In this document: positions 26,701 through 38,457 of the stretch, in pieces
Layout: the number at the start of each line of letters is the position of its first letter
Numbering within the stretch: the first letter of the stretch is position 1
NCBI GenBank assembly: GCA_013396655.1
Contig: WBMV01008244.1
Location: forward strand, 1,019 to 65,018
From: Campylorhamphus procurvoides
Taxonomy: Eukaryota > Chordata > Aves > Passeriformes > Dendrocolaptidae
Direction of reading: 5' to 3'
DNA: 64,000 nt
The notes under the pieces: generated by a model
What the model was told of the DNA's origin: nothing
What the model saw: the letters and a program-made list of their open reading frames with translations, nothing else
The model's database searches: none
Position numbers and translations under genes: made by a program

Positions 26701-29700
26701 CTGTGGAGTTTGTCTACCCTGGTAAGATAAGGATTGATGAAAACAGGGCAGAGAAGATCCCACTAGTTCCCAGTTCACAGTTGTGAGGGCATCTTTTCCT
26801 CAACACATGGTTTGAATAACTCATTTTTGGCTCCAGCTATTACCTGTTTTCTTCCCTGCTATTTCCTCAGCATCTCTGCTGGCAATTCCCAGAGAAAATG
26901 AAATGTCTGGTGACCCTGGCACAGCTTTTTAACTCAGTAAAACACAGTTCTGCTCAGGTGAAACAGTCTCCCTCGAGCTCAGCTGAGCTGCTTATGCAGT
27001 ATTTACAACAGGAAAAGCAGATAAATTAATTTTCATCATTAAAATGAGCAAGGGACATGATTTTTAAATTTAAGCACTTACTAGACTCAAGAACAACCAA
27101 ACCATCCACCTCTTCCCACACAGTTCCAAGGTCATCTAGTAAATGTGTGCTTTAAAAAAGCTTCTGTATTATCAGTATTGAAACCTCCCATTCCTACAAT
27201 TTGCCTGTACTTGAATGTTGCTCAAAATTAATTCAGTTTCTGTATTTGCCTAAGTCCTGCTTTGCCCAGGCTGACCCTCTCTTCTGCAAATTACTGATCA
27301 TAAAACCAGGTATGTCTTTCCCCTTGGGAGTTTGCTCATGTTTAGGACTCTACATGAACCCACTTTCCCTCTAAAGGCCTCAAGCCTTTGAGCTATATAA
27401 ACTATTATTTGATGTTAATATTACAACTATTATTTCAGGTATACAAAACAGTACAACTGCCAGGCTCACAGAGCTTGATCAGCAAGTCTAAATCTAATAA
27501 AAGGGAACCAAGAGCTCCTTACCATTATTGTTCCTCCTGTCTGGGTTCGTAGAGGCTTCAGGACTTTCCTCTGAACAACAAAATTGGGAAGAAAGGCTAC
27601 TGGTGGGATTTCTGTGATTGTAGCCACAACAAATGACCACTGCAAGGGGGAAAAAGAGAGTTCCCATTAACGAGGTCTGTTTTAATGATGACATTTCGAT
27701 CTCTAATTAGTAGCTATTTACTGAAAAGGAGCTCACAGGTCCTTAGGAAGGTTTTTAGATGGAGGTGACCACACCAGCCCTTATTAGTGACCTCTCAGTA
27801 GGTTCATCCTCATGTTATTAACTTTGAGAATCACCACCTTCCAGGTTTTAGTATCAAATGGTAATAAATCAGCCATTTTTCAGCAAGCTAGTATTTCAGA
27901 AAATCTAATATCCCTGGGATTGGGAGGAAGAATTGTAGAATGTCCTTCAGCTACACTTGATAGGTTCAAACCTAAAATATCTATTCCTGTGTGAAATCAA
28001 AAGGATATACCAAGGAGAAAGGAAACGCAAACAAACAGACAACTGAGCTAAGAAGTTCAAATACTTAAGTGAACACACAGTGCAAACTTAAGCATGGAGA
28101 ACTGATTAAAATTTATTTAGCATATTAAACACTTCTGGAAAACATTTCAAGGAAGCATTTTGTTCAAAAGTCTTCAAGGTTAAACCACAAAATATTTGCT
28201 GTATGTAAATGCCTTTTTTTTTGCAAACACATAGATTACTTCAAAGAACTTCCACCAACACTGCTCTCAGTGATAACACTGCTAAATATATTTCAAAGCA
28301 TAAGTCACAAGCAGAATCTACCTGTTCATTCAACACTGAAACATTTAGGGGCCGAGGACTGCAACTTGCCAAGCTGTGCAGGTTCGGAATAGACCCCGTT
28401 TTCTCCAACATTAGGAATTATGACTAGATTAGTGCATTTGTAACTCCATTACAGTGAGCTGTTCACAGCTGGCAGGACACACAAATGGGCAATCTGAACC
28501 AAAGACAATCCTATCCCAACCTCAGGGTCCTCTGATACTCAAAATAACTCCCCAGTTATCAATGGTTCAACTACAAAGAACTACTGGGTGGCGTAAAGGG
28601 GTGGCATTTTTAATAAGGTCTCCCATGTACTAATTAAATTTTGCCAATAGTTCATTTTAAGCTCTTACTACTTTTACGTTTGTAAGACATGATTCTGTTG
28701 ACATGCTATCAGCTCATTACTCTGTTACCATATCATCAGCTGTCCATCATAAAGTGCTTTAATTATTTTTTAATACAGTCAATCTTGATGAAGTCCCTTG
28801 ACAAGATACTTTAGCTTTTGAACAAGCACATTATTAAAAACTGTATTCAGTCCTGTGGTTCTAAAATGAGATTGAAAAGGTCACATTTGGATAAAAAATA
28901 AATCTGATCTCAAATGGGAACAATGATCATAGAGGAAGTTTTAATAAAGTTTAAAAAAATAATGTCAGCTGGGGGGAGTGGGAGCAATAATGACTTGAAT
29001 CAACAATTCTGCTGGTGCAGAATTTTAAGTGAAGGTAAGAGATCCATGAGTTGCAGGAGGGAGGAGCAGGCAAGGCTTGCTGGGGACATTCCCAAAGACA
29101 CTCACTGCTCCAGACTTAGGGCTGTGCTGTGTTTAGCAATTCCCAACATATGGGGCAGAGCCACTGACTCTGAGGAAAGTCTTGGGCTTCAAGAAGGAGC
29201 TACAGAGGATGACAATGCTGCTCTGAACCATCCCCAGGGACTGAGGAATGTGTTGCCTCCAGCTGTGCAACGGTTTGTGCTTTTCTCTTCCATGTGCTGA
29301 TTTTGTTTTCCAACATGTCCCGCAGTAAATTCCCAGAACAGGTGTGTTCAGACCCAAAAAATAAATCAACAGGAAATGGTTTCATATAACTGTATACTTT
29401 TCATGCTGTAAAATCAAACATGAAGTTGAATAGCTGAGGACTAGGTTCATTATGTTGGCTTCCACAACACCAGCTTTCACACTCCGGTTCCCTCAGAGAG
29501 GGAACGAACTCTTCACATCTTTTATCTTTACATCAGTATTTTTCATATTTTGTGACTGCACATTATCAGATTAATATCAGTGACTACTTTTGGTAGATAT
29601 TTGCTCTCAGCCATCATCAAATGACTTCCCTGAAAGTGTCCAAGTCCAGGTTAGATGGGGCTTGGAGCAACCTGGAATAGTGGGAGGTGCCCCTGCCCAG

Positions 29701-32700
29701 GGCAGGGGGTGGCACTGGGTGGGCTTTGAGGTCCCCAGTCTGCGATTCTATGAAATTACTGATTCTCCAGTAAAGTTTTGTAGACATGTAATTATGCGAC
29801 TTAGAAATTAAAACTCGTCTGGATTCAGGGAAGAGCAATAATCCTATATAAACACTATTCCATACCATGTCATCACTTACTCTTTTCAGTTATCAACCCA
29901 ATGTAGTTCTTCCTATGTTTTTATTGCTCATACTATAATATTTTTAAAACTATTTACCTTTCTATATTTTGAATAAATAATTCAGTGGGTGAATTTAAGT
30001 TTCTATTTTAAAAAAAATTAACTTCCTGTTTTCTTAAAAGGAGTAAAGAAGTCAGGTCAGCCCCTTCCTTTAATAAATGACTCCTTCCACATTAACTCCT
30101 AGGCAGTATCAATAAATGTGGCCAAGTGTAACCCTATAACAAAAAAAAAACCAAACCAAAATTAAACAAAATATTCCAACATTACCACAATTTTAAGTGT
30201 TAATTTCCCTTGCTTAAGCCCAAACTCTGCAATAACACACACAATCAGTGAGGATATTCTTGTAGGACTTTACTTATAAAATATCACTATTAACTTTAAT
30301 TCCTTAACTATAAACCTTTTCCTAGTAAGGTTAAATGTCTTCAAATGATTAGTCTTCAAGGACTAAAAGTTGAACAGAAAAACTAGTATGAGGAAGATGT
30401 AAAGCTAAAGCAGTTGCTTTTATACTGATATCTCCTGGATTAATACAAACAGATCATCAATGATCAAACCCAACCTCTGATGTACTGCCTTTTATGCTAC
30501 GCATTCATTGCATTCCAGCATTTTAAAATAGCCAAAACCACGTCAAATTTAAAAAAAAACAACAAACCCTATGAAATTTTGTTCTTTAATATCTAAATTT
30601 AAACTCTGTTAAATCTTTGATAAGTTCCTGGAACTAGTCCCAGTTTCAAGGGAAAATTCACGGAGTTACAAATCCAACCCCAAGCAGAAAACGTTGATTT
30701 ATATTTAGGAGCTTCCCAGGGACAAAATTATCTGGATCCATCTTCAGTAGGTAGAAAAATTATGTTTTTAACTTGAATTAACACCAGATAAAATCATAAA
30801 GGACAGCAGGAAACTTGTAGCTCTCACAGAAGTTTCCAGTCAAGGTTCCCACCTGGAGTAAGGGCCTGCAGTGATGACACAGGTGACGCACCCAAGGACA
30901 CCAAGCCATGCACTGTGTCCTAACCATGAGCTGGAGACACCAACATGAAAGGGAGACACCAAACTGCTGTTAATTATTAATTAATGCTGCCTGTTCTCCA
31001 GAGCTTGGCCAGCTGCTTTGGATGGACAGATGTTCCCCAGCAATGGCACAGAGGGGAAACACTGAACCTGTCAGACCCTCTTCCCTGGGACTGCCACTTG
31101 TTTGTGACTTTCTCCAAACTTACTCAAATATTATTTCCTTTAAAAGAACATTTTTGTATATTCCTACAGCCCTGACACATTTTTACATGAAAACTTAGGT
31201 AAAAGGGATCAAATTAATTTATCTGCTCTCACCACCCTTGAAATTAACATTTTACAGCAAAACAGCAATTTATTAATTGGTCATCCAGACTCACTTTGTG
31301 CTGACTCATTTGAACACCCAAACCAGACACAAGAATTACTAATTATTTCAGGAGCCTGCTCCTTGTGCCCTCACTTGAGAGCCCTCCCACTGCCAGGTAC
31401 CTCTGTGCTCTTGGCAGATGAACTCACCTGGCCAAGGCACACAAGCACCTGAGCACCATCAACCCACCCATCACCAGGTATAAACACTGACATGTGATTA
31501 ACTTCTTATTTTTAAACCTCCATAATTTGCAAATCTATGAACAAGATAAAAATAAGCTATAAATTTACAACTGATCAATCAGCTGTTGCAGCTCACTTTT
31601 CCCTCCACTGGTGCACAAGCATTATCCTCATCATTCACATGTCAGTGTTCATTCACAGGTTATCACAAAACTTCTCATATATAAAAAGGGTCCAAGTGAA
31701 AGGCTAACAGTGTGGAACTGGTTTTACACTCACTGCCTCTCTCCTTCCAAAATTTCAGAATGTTGACATGCAGGAAACTCATTCTTTTACACAACACTAG
31801 AAAAAGGCAATAAGTGGAAAAGTCTTGCAAGCAAGTTATTCACAGTTCAGTCATTACCTTAGAGATCTAAATTCTTCAAAGGAATAATTGAGGGGGAATC
31901 ATCTCTGTGCAAAAGGCCAAACTTTGTAGTAAGGCCTAAGCAGGGAAACAGAGAGACCTTCCTGCCATCACAGAACTAACTCCCAGTATAGATCTCCTTC
32001 ATGCACACCATTCTGCTTCTCCTCCCCCAGCACTCATATGGCTGCTCCTGCTGCTGCACAGACACCAACCACCACCTCTTCTGCCAAGAGTAGGCCATTT
32101 CCTACCAAATCCATGCTCAAATTTTAAGTGAATACTCCAGTTATCCATTACTTTAGGAGACCTAGGCATTCCAAGAAGGACAAGCACCTTCTCAGTCTTC
32201 AGAGCTGATCTTACCATTCATACTATACCATTCAAACTACACCATTCATGGGTATTTGTCCGGATTTAAAAAAAAAAAAAAAAAGCACAGCAGACCTTGG
32301 ATAAGGCAATACAGAGGATGCCCAGGGATTTTCATGGATAACCACATTATTTAGTTTTGCAACTACGCACTTTTATCTTCAGTGCTTGGCAGGAATTTGC
32401 TGGCATGACCAACAATATCTTCCAGATTCTACAGTTGCAGGAAATATTCTCTCAAGAAAAGGCCAATGAGTGATACCCAGCTAATACCATCTGAAAACAC
32501 ACAACAGTGCTAGTTGTGACCACCAAGACACAAGTTATGCAGACAATTCCCTGTGAAGCCTCCCGGTAGGTACTGAAAATATTTTAGCACTGCACACTGA
32601 GCTGTGCATATTACACCCCTCTTCAAAGAAGTGATTCAGTAACAAGAGGTGGGTGGTTCTACGGAATTAAAAGTTCAGTATCAAGAATAGCTGCAATAAG

Positions 32701-35700
32701 ATCAAATCTAATGATGCATGAAACTGCATGTAACTTCATAGCACAGAATGAAGAAGCAGAAGAGAACTCAGAAAGAGTAGGAATGGAAAAAAGTTCACAC
32801 AAATAACAGATCACTTAGAAAAACATTCCAGAAATAGAAATACAAGGACTCTTCTACTGTGGAAGGGCATCGGGGACTCAAAACAATTTCTTTTGAATTA
32901 TGAAATGGAAGATTTCTCCTACAAATCCCTTCTCCACTCTCCAAGCAGAATTTTGAAATAAAAGCAATGTCACTTGCATGCATCTCCTCTCCAAGTCCAC
33001 TACAGATGACTGGGTATACTCAGAAACAGAGATCTCACATGCTGATGTTTTAAAGCTACACTGAAGTTTAACATATCAATGTTTCATATAAAAATATCCA
33101 AGGAATGCCCTTTATCCCCTGTGATAATGCAGTCCTGTATGATTTGGTACTGGAAACCTTCACACACACAAATAACATGCAAGGCTATGCCCCTGCACTG
33201 ATCTTTCAGCTCTCTCCATGAAGACTTTACTTCCCCCACAACAGACAGACCACATAATCCCTACAGAATCCCTCTGTCAATATGGCATAACCCCAAACCC
33301 CACAAAGCAATCCCTGAATTATCAAACACCCAAATTAAAGTCCTCCATGTTAGTGCTCTCCGATGTATTTTCACTTTCAGAACCCTATCTTACCAGAGCA
33401 AATCAAAACTTACACTGTTTAAAACCCTGGCACTAGGGAGACTATCACATCTCAAACATTCAGATTTGCCTTATGATCATTTTACTTTGCTGAAATATCA
33501 TTTCAGGTCACCTGCAGAGACAGACCCTTTTTCCCCTCTACCCCTCTACACTGTGAGGTGCCACTATTTCTATGGGGTTTTTCAGTATCTTCAGTAACAT
33601 AGTTGCTCAAATATCCCATTTATCATCTGTAAAGTTCATTCTATAACAAATGTATAGATATGCACTGCCTTTGACACCAGTTGTGGACAGTTTGCTTGAA
33701 AAGCACAGGAACAAGCACAGCACCTTTAATTTGTTAAGGTAGCGCCTCGTGTGAACAACCAGAAGATCTTCATCAGTCGCCTCCCGTGCCTGCACAATCA
33801 AGTCATCTGCAATTAGTTTTTCTTCTGCAACAGGAGAGAAATAACAATTGGCATTGTACGCATGGTAGTGTGTATATGGGAAATATTGTTTACAGCAAGT
33901 GGGATTGTGGCAGCTTCTTGTTTAAACTGGAAGGACAGACAGGGAGTGGCGGAGGAGGGACACACACCAAAGAGTGACAAGACTACTCAGTTTAGGGCTT
34001 GCTACACTGGGCAAATCTTCTTGGTGTTTGTAACATCAAATATGCATCACTTTTTAACATGCTTTAAGAAATTCCACAGTTTACACCAGTATTTAATCCC
34101 CTAAATCACAGGAGAATAAAACAACAAATCAAAATTCAAAACAAAATTATCACCTGGATGTTCATAGAAACAAGCTTAATTAGAATATTTCTGTCACACC
34201 CTTACCTCAATTTAATGCCAAGATATACCAACAACCAGCTATTAATACTTTCTTTCATGCATCAAAAGATAGTTTTTTTTTTTAAAAAGTCACAAAATAT
34301 TACTCCAAGATTTCAGAATGAGATCAAAGATAATATATTTGAATGCATCCATCTGGATATATTTGCCAGAAGGTTCAGGTTAGAGCCAACCACAAAAGCC
34401 AGGCAGTGCAGAAAAACAATGGCGCTTTGCATAGGATCACCACAAACAACAATTATAAGGCTCATGCTGATCTTTAATTGCTGCACAGCTGCAGCCTTTT
34501 AAAGCTGCATCTTTTCTTTGATTTTATGCTTCGAGGAGAAAGGAAAACAACTGGGAAATGTGAGAGATTGTGTTCTGAAGCATTACACAAGGACAGCACC
34601 TGCAACAGCATTTGTTTTGGCAAGGCTCTGTTTCTCCTGAGGCCTGAGGAATGTTTCATTCATACACTGGTGTCAGACAGAGCCCAACTGGTGCCAACTT
34701 CCCTCTGCAGGAGGAAGGGGAGCTGGGAGGTGTTTTACTGGTCGTTTTCTGGGAGGAACAGGGTAGGTCAGCTCTTGCCAGGAGTTCCTACAGTGCCTGA
34801 GCAAATCAAGCACCCTGGGCTATCCTGGGGCTTCTTTCTCCTTTCAAAGTAAGGACAGTAAAACAAGTGGGAAAACTCATTTTCTGTGAAAGCCTGAGAC
34901 ACTTTGGAGCGGACACATCACGGGGAAAGAGCTGGAGGAAAAGACTTTACACAGATTAGGAACAGAAAGGCAAAATTTCTGATTAATTAATAAAACTGCC
35001 ATGGAACCCAAGACTGAATTATTTAAGATTGTTAGAGGAAAAAGCCAAAACTCAGCTAAGTGTGCTGGAGTGTTAGAACTCACTCAACCTCAGTGAAATG
35101 AATACAAGGCAGCCTGAAGAGGGAAGGGCAACTCTGAACTGCAAAGAATTATCAGTTGAAGGAGTCATTAGGATCACATAAAGGGAGGCCTGGCTTTGGG
35201 ACAATCTTTATCTTGGCAAGGCAAAAAGCCAGGAGTTTTTTCACACTTGATGAGCAAGCTTCAACAAAGAGATGCCAATATTTTATAGGCCCTGATCCTA
35301 CCCTTGGTTCTCACATTTGTGTTTTGTTAATGAATTTCTCCTTGTATCTTTCAATTGGTTTAAACAGCAATACTGAGAAGCTTCAGAAAAAGCCTGTCAC
35401 CAGAGGTGCCTCAAATCTCTTTCCAAAAGTTAGCATAGCAATAGGATGAGGTTGCTAAAGAATGGATTTACACAAGCTGTACTTATCTCTCAGCCTGAGC
35501 AGCACCACTTGCCAGCAGTCCAAGCACAATAACCAAGTTACACCTGCAGCAAACCATCATTAACACCTCGAGTTTCACCAGCCACAGGAATGTCCCAGGG
35601 CTTGCTACACCAGGTGTAAAGCCGGGGCAACACAAGGCCACAGGAAGCCACTCGCTGCAATCCCAAACTGCAGTTCAGGTCTGGCAAGCCCAGCTGTTTG

Positions 35701-38457
35701 TAGAACTGCAGCTCACACGGGATGGAGTTTCCTTTCACTGACAAGGTTCTGTCTGTGTTCTCACTGAGAGCCAGGCTTGGTCCTCAAAGGTAAGGACAAA
35801 GTGGAACTGCAAACAGCAGCTGTCCTCAAGGGGAAACTTAAAAGAAATGCTGCTCTCATACACTCATCTGGAACTGAAGGAGTTTGAATCATTAAAATAT
35901 CAGCCAAGTATCAAAACCCTGTATACTAAGCTATGTCCACAAGGCTCTACATTCTGCACCTAACTCAGGCTGGGCTGAAAGCCAAGATCCTGGTGCTCAC
36001 TTCAGAGGTGGAAGCAATTCTCAAATATCCCACACAACCCCTTCCTGTAAAGGCCAAGCAATAAAATTCTGCTCACGTCATGCCTTCATTCCAACTATAA
36101 AGACCAGAACTATTTTAAGATTGTCTAAGACATTGTTATGCTTATGTTTCTTCCTCCTCCTTTTCACTCTCACTCTTGTAAAGCCCTGGCCACGGATGAA
36201 ATGAACCAAACTAGTTACTCTGACTAGCATTATTCATGCCTCTTGGGAGAGCAAATAATTTAATGAGCTTCAATTTCCAATCACATTTCACGAGTTTCTC
36301 TCTGCACAGACACCATGACTGAGCTGAACCTAAAACCGGGGGTTTATTCAATAGAGCAGGCTAGAAAATACATTCTAAGGACTGTGAATCAAACCTTTGT
36401 ATTAAAAAGCCCTGGTGTAGGATGTCTGTTCTCACATTACAAATTAATCTTTTAAATACTTCATAGACAAGATCTTCAACAATGACATCCAACCCACCAC
36501 AGAAATCCTACAATCGATTTAACTTGTTAAGATTTAAATCTGCAAATACATAAAAATACTAAAGCACTCCAAATATGATTAAAGAACGTAGCTTAAACCT
36601 ACACAATGAGCAATGAAGATGTACAGTCACAATTTTATTGGCAATTACCAACATTAAGTCTGCACTAACCACAAAATTGCCTTTAGCTTTTGTGCAAATG
36701 CTAGTGTAAGAGGCCCCTTCTGTAATTTTACCTTTCAAGAAGTTGATTACTTTGCCCCATTTCCCTGCATCGAAGGGGTGCAGTTTCTCAAGTCCCATGA
36801 AGGTGATGTTGTAGTCTGGAGAATACACGATAGGCCAACATCCTGACGGGGGGTCCTCGTACAGCTCCGTCCTGTGGGGCCTTGACAAGCAAAACAACAA
36901 ACCCCTCATTATTTTGGAAACTCGTTACCAGGGCAAAGGTTTCAGCCTAAACTAGAAATTACAGTCCTTATCAATACAAGCTTTACATCAGGAACTATTC
37001 CTGAAAATGCTTTTTCCAACACTTTTTGAAGGCAACTCTTGCTTGTTCAACTGCTCTTCAGGGTCAGGGAGTTAAACTCTTGAACTAACCTGTAGTGGAG
37101 AGAATAGAACAACTGATGGCTGAAAAATGTACACTAATGAATTATGCATACCAAGTTCAGTGCAGACATCAAATAATGGAAACATCTGGTCCTCTCCCCT
37201 TGTCTTTCCACCTCTACCTTCAAAGGTGCATCCAGTTTTACTGGCAACATAACCGTCAACACGGGTCTCACATTTTAAAGTCTATCTCAAAACACAACTG
37301 AATAAACCAAACCACATTGCTCCTACACGTGACACAAGCTTGGAAAGATTTCTAGGATCCTTTCCTAGAAGCAACAGACTATTTTGTGACCAGCTGAGCA
37401 AAGTGAAGAGGCTTGGGTTTGTGTAGCGGAAAACCACAGCACACACCCTTAACTCCAGATCTCACGCCTGTAACCCTTAACCAACACTTTCCTTCATTCC
37501 TCCTCCAAGTTATTGTATTTTCCCAACCATCTTTCCCAACAGGAGAGACAGCACAGCCCTCCCTCATGACCCATCAGCGAACAGGCAATGCTGTGTGTTC
37601 ACAAACACAAACACCAATTATTTGGTGGACACTTGTGCGCATACGTGGGTCAGCAGCCTGAGAAGGGCTTCTGTGCTCACATTCTGCCTATCCCACCACC
37701 TCTGAGCTCCTCCCGTGCCTCAAACCTGGGTCATGCGGAGACCTCTCATTCTCCCCGAAATTTAGCTGAAGTTTGCAAAAGGCTGCAGAATGTACTAAAC
37801 AAGACACAAGAGCCTTTTGTCAGGTGAACAATACACACAGCAACCCCCTTATTTCCAGCCTAAATATGCTCAAAACCACCTTTTAAAAACCAAGTTATAA
37901 ACAAGACAGGCCCAACCCGAGGACAAAGGCAGCTTTTCAGCAGAGCTTACAGTGCAGTGCCCACACAGCGCCCATGGACAGAGCTGGGCTTCTAGGCAGT
38001 GCCCTGCATGGCACAGAACACTCCTGTGGCACAGGTGCTGTGCCCTGCATGGCACAGAACACTCCTGTGGCACAGGTGCTGTGCCCTGTGCCCTGCCCAA
38101 TACAGAACACACCTACTGCACAGAACACACCTGCGGCCCAGGTGCTGGGCCCCCCCCTCGGCCCCGCAGGGTCTGTGGGCAGGGCCGGGTCCCGCGGGCT
38201 CCGCGCCGCTCCCAGAGGAACACGCCGCTTCCAGGGCCTCATCCTGCTCCCAGCGGGACATCCCGCTGCTCCCAGGGCCCCTCGGGGTCCCCTCCAGGTC
38301 CCGTCCTGCCCGGCCGCGGGGCCCGCGGGGGTCGGCCCGGCCTGAGGGGGCTCAGGGCGCTGCCGCAGCCCCGGCCCTGCCGCTCGCGGGCCCTCCCAGC
38401 TCCCTGTCCCCGTCCCTGTCCCCATCTCTGTCCCCGTCCCCATCCCCGTACTCACAT
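11545..38457 (-). CDS. HDAC11: Histone deacetylase 11, complete gene of 10 exons (355 aa)
   Basis: HDAC11 is the sole class IV zinc-dependent deacetylase and is known to remove long fatty-acyl groups from lysine. Coding exons on the minus strand are: 38456-38457 (the AT of ATG), 36732-36871, 33724-33824, 27523-27639, 23427-23469, 22139-22215, 21026-21088, 19040-19136, 15834-16012 and 11545-11793. All junctions use GT-AG and every phase joins without a frameshift, giving 355 residues against 347 in human. By my count the active-site residues are the His pair H139/H140 (GGGFHHC), zinc ligands D178 and H180 (DLDAH) and D258 (NAGTD), and catalytic Y301 (SGGY). These sit three positions before their human equivalents because the N-terminus is shorter. 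The C-terminal tail after about residue 322 differs from the human one. The promoter is a TATA-less CpG island. Odd points are the split start codon and the duplicated piece of exon 9. Confidence 0.96.
11794..15735 (-). other. HDAC11: HDAC11 intron 9, main part
   Basis: Intronic sequence of about 4 kb, excluding the exon 9 duplicate at its right edge. Apart from one CR1 tail (12570-12777) I see no exon, RNA gene or repeat. Open frames such as 13802-14371 (189 codons) have low-complexity, translated-noise composition. Confidence 0.8.
12570..12777 (+). repeat. CR1 LINE 3' end
   Basis: It ends with 'ggtcagggattggatttgat', then 'gattcttgtgggtcccttcc', then 'atctgtgattctatgata'. This is the sense-strand 3' terminus of an avian CR1 element. 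It lies in HDAC11 intron 9, antisense to the gene. Confidence 0.8.
15736..15823 (-). pseudogene. HDAC11: Decayed tandem copy of the 3' half of HDAC11 exon 9
   Basis: This 87-88 bp segment repeats 15824-15911, which spans the last 78 bp of exon 9 and the first bases of intron 9 including the splice donor. The plus-strand motif ccatacaaacctgggggg occurs at 15736 and again at 15824. In the exon's reading the copy changes NAGTD to DAGSA, losing the zinc-ligand Asp. It also has a one-base deletion (gatccc against gatcccc) that shifts the frame. Its donor-like CAG|GTTTGT is preserved at 15746. It has no acceptor of its own. Confidence 0.85.
15834..16012 (-). CDS. HDAC11: HDAC11 exon 9
   Basis: The acceptor tgctttcag precedes GT-GCC-ATA; the GT completes an Arg codon split from exon 8. 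It encodes 59 whole codons, AIKRRVELEWGTED to GGLAISPQ, including the NAGTD zinc-ligand motif. The donor CAG|GTTTGT is weak. The same donor sequence recurs 88 bp further into the intron in the duplicated copy. Confidence 0.95.
16013..19039 (-). other. HDAC11: HDAC11 intron 8
   Basis: No exon or RNA gene was recognised. The right half holds one sense-plus CR1 tail (18410-18569). Confidence 0.8.
18410..18569 (+). repeat. CR1 LINE 3' end
   Basis: A diverged sense-strand CR1 tail contains 'ggctggggttggactcgatc' and 'ctaaggggcttttccaactt', ending 'ttccattccatgact'. The 5' part is truncated. Confidence 0.7.
19040..19136 (-). CDS. HDAC11: HDAC11 exon 8
   Basis: The acceptor tttcctgcag precedes GGC-AAT-GGC (GNGHERDFMDD). 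It ends with TTT-GCC-AAA-C before the strong donor GTAAGT, leaving phase 1. It encodes 32 residues, including RVYIMDAYN, that match HDAC11 almost throughout. Confidence 0.95.
19137..21025 (-). other. HDAC11: HDAC11 intron 7
   Basis: The intron contains a sequencing gap flanked by homopolymers (20262-20305). No other feature was recognised. Confidence 0.8.
20262..20305. other. Six-base N gap beside a 25-base poly-C run
   Basis: A C-rich stretch is followed by six Ns (20267-20272), then eight A and a run of about 25 C. On the HDAC11 strand the run is poly-G, which can fold into a quadruplex and commonly breaks sequencing. The true length is therefore unknown. Confidence 0.9.
21026..21088 (-). 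CDS. HDAC11: HDAC11 exon 7
   Basis: Sixty-three bases encode 21 residues in phase 0 at both ends, starting FLFERVPGVSRATI and ending DLDAHQ. The Asp and His of DLDAH are zinc ligands. The acceptor is tatatccag and the donor GTGAGT. Confidence 0.96.
21089..22138 (-). other. HDAC11: HDAC11 intron 6, with a CR1 remnant
   Basis: About 70 bp at 21329-21400 (agaatcaccgaatggtttag, then gctgcagggaccacaaagac) resembles the reverse complement of a CR1 3' end but is well diverged. Nothing else was recognised. Confidence 0.6.
22139..22215 (-). CDS. HDAC11: HDAC11 exon 6
   Basis: The acceptor ctgtgcag precedes GG-GGT-GGT-TTC; the first GG completes the Gly codon split from exon 5. The 25 whole codons include GGFHHCSSDKGGGFC, the active-site double-His motif, and end ADITLAIK. 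The donor is GTAAGA. Confidence 0.96.
22216..23426 (-). other. HDAC11: HDAC11 intron 5
   Basis: A small direct repeat lies near the right end (23210-23332). No other feature was recognised. Confidence 0.75.
23210..23332. repeat. Local direct duplication, 85 bp period
   Basis: The segment 'tttggagttgattttagt' followed by 'aaacacaatcatcacttt' occurs at 23211 and again at 23296, differing by one base between the two parts. AT-rich sequence (ttatttgttat) separates the copies. It follows a 17-base poly-T run. Confidence 0.8.
23427..23469 (-). CDS. HDAC11: HDAC11 exon 5
   Basis: A 43-base exon encodes AGKLAVDRGWAINV plus the first base of a Gly codon. The acceptor is gttttaag and the donor GTAAGT. 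The short length and phases fit the neighbouring exons exactly. Confidence 0.94.
23470..27522 (-). other. HDAC11: HDAC11 intron 4
   Basis: A 4 kb intron. I recognised no second gene, RNA gene or repeat in it. Confidence 0.75.
27523..27639 (-). CDS. HDAC11: HDAC11 exon 4
   Basis: Thirty-nine codons in phase 0 run from WSFVVATITEIPPVAFLPNF to RTQTGGTIM. The acceptor is cccttgcag and the donor GTAAGG. It matches the conserved HDAC11 N-terminal catalytic-domain segment. Confidence 0.96.
27640..33723 (-). other. HDAC11: HDAC11 intron 3 (6.1 kb, the longest)
   Basis: The intron holds one CR1 tail (29625-29755) and an adenine run near 32270. It is otherwise AT-rich and featureless to my reading. 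Confidence 0.75.
29625..29755 (+). repeat. CR1 LINE 3' end
   Basis: The motifs 'ggcttggagcaacctggaat', 'tgcccctgcccagggcaggg' and 'ctgcgattctatgaaatt' mark a sense CR1 tail. It is antisense to HDAC11, inside intron 3. Confidence 0.85.
33724..33824 (-). CDS. HDAC11: HDAC11 exon 3
   Basis: The acceptor cctgttgcag precedes AA-GAA-AAA-CTA; the AA completes a Glu codon from exon 2. It encodes EKLIADDLIVQAREATDE and then DLLVVHTRRYLNKLK. The donor AAG|GTGCTG is weaker than the others in the gene. Confidence 0.95.
33825..36731 (-). other. HDAC11: HDAC11 intron 2
   Basis: No exon, RNA gene or repeat was recognised in this 2.9 kb intron. Confidence 0.7.
36732..36871 (-). CDS. HDAC11: HDAC11 exon 2 (first almost fully coding exon)
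   Basis: The acceptor ggccccacag precedes G-ACG-GAG-CTG-TAC. The leading G is the third base of the initiator ATG. It encodes TELYEDPPSGCWPIVYSPDY and then NITFMGLEKLHPFDAGKWGK, a very conserved HDAC11 segment. It ends TTG-AAA-G before GTAAAA. The protein begins M-T-E-L-Y, three residues shorter than human by alignment of the active-site residues. Confidence 0.94.
38000..38147. repeat. Minisatellite with 41 bp unit in HDAC11 intron 1
   Basis: The unit starting 'tgccctgcatggcacagaac' is repeated exactly at 38000-38040 and 38041-38081. A shortened and altered third copy follows to 38147 (acagaacacacctgcggccc). The perfect identity of the first two units suggests recent or ongoing copy-number change. 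Confidence 0.9.
38402..38450. repeat. Pyrimidine-rich simple repeat (cctgtccccgtc type)
   Basis: Short units of tccctgtccccg/tccccatc repeat about eight times just inside intron 1, directly after the exon 1 donor on the transcript strand, where they appear as GGGGAC-type repeats. Confidence 0.8.

Larger units (their letters stand above)
36872..38455 (-). other. HDAC11: HDAC11 intron 1
   Basis: The right third is GC-rich and minisatellite-bearing (38000-38147) and merges into the CpG island. The left part has no recognisable feature. The donor GTGAGTACGG lies at the right edge. Confidence 0.85.
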
